Positions 6,031 through 8,525 of a stretch of 8,525 nt of DNA are shown piece after piece. Position numbers and translations under genes: made by a program. The stretch spans positions 1 through 8,525 of the forward strand of contig JAHWHE010000008.1 of NCBI GenBank assembly GCA_019323495.1, in the 5' to 3' direction. The notes under the pieces were generated by a model that was not told where the DNA came from, searched no databases, and was given only the letters and a program-made list of their open reading frames with translations. This stretch comes from Candidatus Woesearchaeota archaeon (GTDB lineage Archaea; Nanobdellota; Nanobdellia; Woesearchaeales; WJKV01). Position 1 is the first letter of the stretch; each line of letters starts with the position of its first letter.

Positions 6031-6655
6031 TTTTCTGGTAACCTTTTATTTTTAACAGCCAATGGATAATGTCGATACGCGTAGCTCTTTTCAGTTGCGT
6101 TCTTAGCAAATCATCCATTTTTGCACCTTTTTCTACGCCACCGTCTTCCTTAGTCCTCAACCATTCGAGATGCTCTCTGACAGTCGCAAAAGGATTAGGT
6201 CCTGTAAAAATGAGTTCATCCTCAAAATTGAACCTCACCAAATACTGTATATCGCTTTCAGCGATTTTTCCATTCTTGCCTTCTTTGGTTCTTTTCCCAA
6301 CGACATGCTTTTCATGCGCTGTTCTTCCTGATCCAACCAATTCACCTTCTCCAATATGATAATCTATTGAAAGTATTCTTGTTGCATCTGATTTTTGTAT
6401 AGGAACAACGCGGGATAATGAATTTACCAACGGCGTGTTGCCTAGCGCTATTTTGTACGGTTCTTCGAGCATAAACAAGCTTATTCCTTTGCTCAATTTG
6501 TTGATGCCGTAGTCGACAAGCGCAAGCCTCGCACATTTTCCTACCAATTCGTGCGGAGGTGTATGATGAACTCCTCTGCCCGCATAAATCGCAAGCACGT
6601 CCCGTACTTTAAACTGATATTCAACTTGATATACAGAACCGCTTACTGCTCCCAT
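6011..6655 (-). CDS. Unrecognised 214-aa protein between pyrI and the radical SAM gene
   Basis: I do not recognise the family. The protein is soluble-looking, with no signal peptide or membrane segment. Visible features are a glycine/histidine motif GRGVHHTPPHE (26-36, three histidines that could bind a metal or act in catalysis), a Gly-rich turn YHIGEGELVGSG (99-110), a Lys-rich loop at 121-130 (KRTKEGKNGK), and a helical C-terminus (DDLLRTQLKRATRIDIIHWLLKIKGY). There is one cysteine (C41). The ATG at 6655 follows the pyrI stop by one base with no good SD, and its stop lies 20 bases inside the radical-SAM gene. Translational coupling on both sides is likely. By context it may serve the radical-SAM and glycosylase pair, but no activity can be assigned. 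Confidence 0.85.
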   Translation of the reverse strand: MGAVSGSVYQVEYQFKVRDVLAIYAGRGVHHTPPHELVGKCARLALVDYGINKLSKGISLFMLEEPYKIALGNTPLVNSLSRVVPIQKSDATRILSIDYHIGEGELVGSGRTAHEKHVVGKRTKEGKNGKIAESDIQYLVRFNFEDELIFTGPNPFATVREHLEWLRTKEDGGVEKGAKMDDLLRTQLKRATRIDIIHWLLKIKGYQKNEGWLF

Positions 6656-6656
6656 T

Positions 6657-7118
6657 TTAAATCAATTCAATTTCTTCTTTCAAAATTATCTTTTCGCAAT
6701 AATGGCACTTCAGTTTGAGAGGGTTCTTGCCAATGACATGGAATAATGTAGAAACATCTTGGTGCCTTGTAATACATCTAGGATTATTGCATTTAACAAT
6801 CTTTTCCACTTTCTTTGGCAGTTGCACATTAATCTTTTCCTCTACTTTGTAGTCCTTGATAAAACTGACAGTCGCTTCTGGCGCGACAATGCTGATCTTA
6901 TTAAGCTCGTCGTCAGTAAGATCCCTTCCTTCAATCTTCAGCACGTCCTTGCTCTTCATCTTGCTACTCATCAGGTTCATTCCTAATGTGACCATGCCTT
7001 CTTCATTGCCAAGATTAAGAATCTGCGCTACTTTTAATGCCTGGTTCTTTGGAATGTGGTCTATTGCAATGCCTTCTTTGATGGGCGGTATCTTTATTTC
7101 TTTCTTCTCCAGGCTCAT
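6657..7118 (-). CDS. pyrI: Aspartate carbamoyltransferase regulatory chain
   Basis: Regulatory subunit that binds nucleotide effectors (CTP, ATP) and joins catalytic trimers of aspartate transcarbamoylase in the cytosol. 153 residues, the family length. The N-terminal nucleotide-binding domain has GIAIDHIP (16-23; D20 and H21 match E. coli D19 and H20) and KDVLKIEG (57-64; the E. coli K60 region). The conserved APEATVSFIKDYKV follows. The C-terminal zinc domain has C110-x4-C115 and C138-x2-C141, the exact family spacing. Its ATG overlaps the pyrB stop (ATGA at 7115-7118). The next gene starts one base after its stop. End-product control of the pathway is expected, though effector preference in archaea varies. 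Confidence 0.97.
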   Translation of the reverse strand: MSLEKKEIKIPPIKEGIAIDHIPKNQALKVAQILNLGNEEGMVTLGMNLMSSKMKSKDVLKIEGRDLTDDELNKISIVAPEATVSFIKDYKVEEKINVQLPKKVEKIVKCNNPRCITRHQDVSTLFHVIGKNPLKLKCHYCEKIILKEEIELI

Positions 7119-8083
7119 TTTATCAACCCCAATACTAATGCCATTACAGCTTGTCTAACAGGAACGCCGTTTGCCGCTTGTTGGAAATAAATGGCGTGCT
7201 TTGTATTGTCAACATCAGTGCTTATCTCGTTCACTCGAGGTAACGGATGCATAACCGCGAGATTAGGCTTGGCATGCTTCAGCATGTCTTTCTTGATAAC
7301 ATAAACTCCTTTCACTCTTTCGTATTCTATTGGATCTGCAAATCTTTCCTGCTGGATCCTTGTCATATATAGAACATCTACAACTTCGATGACTTCTTCA
7401 ACCTTCTCATGCTCGCTGTAGTCAACACCTCTTTCTTCAAGAAGTTTCAAATACTCGTTCGGCATCTTTAACTGGGGCGGAGATACGAGATACAATCTGC
7501 ATTTGAACAATGACAATGCAGTTGCGAGGCTGTGCACTGTCCGTCCGTATTTCAGGTCACCGACCAATGCGATCTTCAAGTCTGTTATGTGATCCTGTGA
7601 TTTCTTTATTGTATAAAGATCAAGCAATGTCTGCGTAGGATGCTGGTTTGCGCCGTCTCCGCCGTTGATGACAGGAATCTTTACACTGTCTGCTGCCAGT
7701 CTTGCGCTTCCATCGAGCGGATGCCTCATCGCGATGATGTCTGCGTATTGCTCGACAGTGTTCACAGTGTCTTTCAGGCTTTCACCTTTCTTTGTACTGC
7801 TCACGCCTGCGTCTGCAAAGCCGATTATCTTTCCACCCATCTTTTCAAACGCGCTCTCGAAACTTAATCTTGTCCTTGTGCTGACTTCAAAAAACAATGT
7901 CGCAAGGACCTTTCCTTTGAACAATGTCCTGTTGATGCCTAATCTGTTCTGCTTTTCTAATTTCGCAGCTGTTTCTATGATGTGAATGATCTCTTCGCGC
8001 GATAAATCTTCGATAGAAACAATGCTTCTGTTCTTGAATTTGAATTTAGTATCCTCTTCCTTTTTCTTCTTAAGTCTAAGCAT
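7115..8083 (-). CDS. pyrB: Aspartate carbamoyltransferase catalytic chain
   Basis: Condenses carbamoyl phosphate with L-aspartate to N-carbamoyl-aspartate, the committed step of pyrimidine synthesis. 322 residues, slightly longer than usual because of a Lys-rich N-terminal extension (about 15 residues). Carbamoyl-phosphate loop FFEVSTRTRLSFE (64-76), mobile loop SSTKKGESLKDT (95-106; Ser and Lys of the 80s loop), MRHPLDGSA (119-127), NGGDGANQHPTQTLLDLY (140-157), aspartate-binding-domain LVGDLKYGRTVHSL (173-186) and MHPLPRVNEI (278-287) are all intact. The only oddity is Val in place of the usual Pro in FEPSTRTR. First gene of the directon, with its own TATA box and a GGGGGT SD ending five bases before the ATG. 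Confidence 0.98.
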   Translation of the reverse strand: MLRLKKKKEEDTKFKFKNRSIVSIEDLSREEIIHIIETAAKLEKQNRLGINRTLFKGKVLATLFFEVSTRTRLSFESAFEKMGGKIIGFADAGVSSTKKGESLKDTVNTVEQYADIIAMRHPLDGSARLAADSVKIPVINGGDGANQHPTQTLLDLYTIKKSQDHITDLKIALVGDLKYGRTVHSLATALSLFKCRLYLVSPPQLKMPNEYLKLLEERGVDYSEHEKVEEVIEVVDVLYMTRIQQERFADPIEYERVKGVYVIKKDMLKHAKPNLAVMHPLPRVNEISTDVDNTKHAIYFQQAANGVPVRQAVMALVLGLIK

Positions 8084-8088
8084 CCTTT

Positions 8089-8127
8089 ACCCCCAACTAT
8101 GTGACAAAATTCAAGTCAATTTATAAA
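8089..8127 (-). promoter_or_regulatory. pyrB promoter and ribosome binding site
   Basis: On the minus strand TTTATAAA (8120-8127) is centred about 40 bases before the pyrB ATG, placing transcription start near 8098. The short leader then carries GGGGGT (8089-8094), five bases from the ATG. It therefore looks like a led, SD-bearing transcript, unlike ppa and srp54. This is the best promoter candidate for the whole pyrB-to-glycosylase directon. No attenuator or operator is visible. Confidence 0.6.
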
Positions 8128-8163
8128 TATTATTATTTCGAGCAGGTGGTGAAATCCATTATA

Positions 8164-8171
8164 TTTATATA
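8164..8171 (+). promoter_or_regulatory. TATA box of the DsbA-like gene
   Basis: TTTATATA is centred about 27 bases before the ATG at 8195, giving a start within a few bases of the codon, so the mRNA is probably leaderless. AGG just before the ATG could be coincidental. Confidence 0.6.
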
Positions 8172-8194
8172 CTAATTACCTAAATAAAAGCAGG

Positions 8195-8525
8195 ATGAAA
8201 TTCAAGAAATACAGCTGGCTTATTTCTCTTGCAGTAATTATTGCAATAGTTGTTGTAATTGTGAACATAGACAACATTCTGAACATAGACCTTGAATCGC
8301 AGTCAGAATACATGTCAGAAGAGGAATTCGTGCAGTTCGAAAGCGAGCAGATCCAGTTTGTGAATAATCCAGACGGAATCCTGATCGAGGTGTTCAGCGA
8401 TTTTGAATGCCCTATGTGCATAAAATCCTTTCCTATCTTGCACAGCCTTATTGCAAAATACAATGGCCAGATTAATTTCCAGTACAAGCACCTGCCATTG
8501 GATTATCACAAGCACGCTTTCAAAG
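8195..8525 (+). CDS. Membrane-anchored DsbA-like thiol oxidoreductase, C-terminus cut by window edge
   Basis: Thioredoxin-fold protein predicted to make or reshuffle disulfides outside the membrane. 110 residues are visible. The N-terminus MKFKKYSW is basic, followed by a hydrophobic anchor at about 9-24 (LISLAVIIAIVVVIV). This fits an N-in signal anchor with the catalytic domain outside. Then comes an acidic linker and the DsbA/thioredoxin_4-type strand and active site VFSDFECPMCIKSFP, with the CPMC motif at C72-C75. The later phrase FQYKHLPLDYHKHAF (95-109) is the standard 'FKhfPL..H..A' segment of this family. The cis-proline loop is beyond the window, so oxidase versus isomerase cannot be judged. 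Divergent from pyrB, with no functional link evident. Confidence 0.9.
   Translation, partial: MKFKKYSWLISLAVIIAIVVVIVNIDNILNIDLESQSEYMSEEEFVQFESEQIQFVNNPDGILIEVFSDFECPMCIKSFPILHSLIAKYNGQINFQYKHLPLDYHKHAFK

Noticed and set aside
8176..8515. Minus-strand open frames opposite the DsbA-like gene
   Set aside because: The plus strand gives a clear anchor, CPMC active site and family motif; the minus frames show no family features.
1..8525. tRNA, rRNA, CRISPR array, insertion sequence or attachment site
   Set aside because: I saw no cloverleaf, repeat-spacer pattern, transposase or terminal inverted repeats; the few intergenic gaps are short and filled by promoters.

Overview
The window looks archaeal and AT-rich. 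Evidence: a full-length SRP54; an aspartate carbamoyltransferase with a separate zinc-binding regulatory chain (PyrB plus PyrI); an archaeal-type soluble inorganic pyrophosphatase; and TATA boxes 27 to 31 bases upstream of several ATG codons, which implies leaderless or nearly leaderless mRNAs. Genes are tightly packed. A small-genome (DPANN-like) archaeon is a reasonable guess, but no feature here fixes the lineage.

Left part (1-1312). A ParA/Soj-type partition ATPase on the minus strand runs off the left edge. Upstream of it, on the same strand, is an unrecognised basic protein whose reading frame extends about 69 codons beyond its first ATG without any usable start codon. A divergent promoter region with three TATA-like elements separates this gene from the pyrophosphatase gene (ppa) on the plus strand.

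Middle (1313-3275). ppa and srp54 are convergent, 8 bases apart. srp54 is complete but has unusual residues in its GTPase P-loop. It has its own palindromic TATA box just upstream.

Right part (3276-8083). A minus-strand directon reads pyrB, pyrI, an unknown 214-aa gene, a radical-SAM gene of the spore-photoproduct-lyase-like type, and an EndoIII-like HhH-GPD glycosylase gene with an iron-sulfur-type cysteine set. Junctions are very tight: a 4-base overlap, a 1-base gap, a 20-base overlap and a 47-base overlap. This suggests one transcript with coupled translation. The first two genes make aspartate transcarbamoylase, the first committed step of pyrimidine synthesis. The last three form a candidate nucleic-acid repair or modification cassette and are the most interesting part of the window.

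Right edge (8084-8525). A second divergent promoter region separates pyrB from a membrane-anchored DsbA-like thiol oxidoreductase gene, cut off by the right edge.
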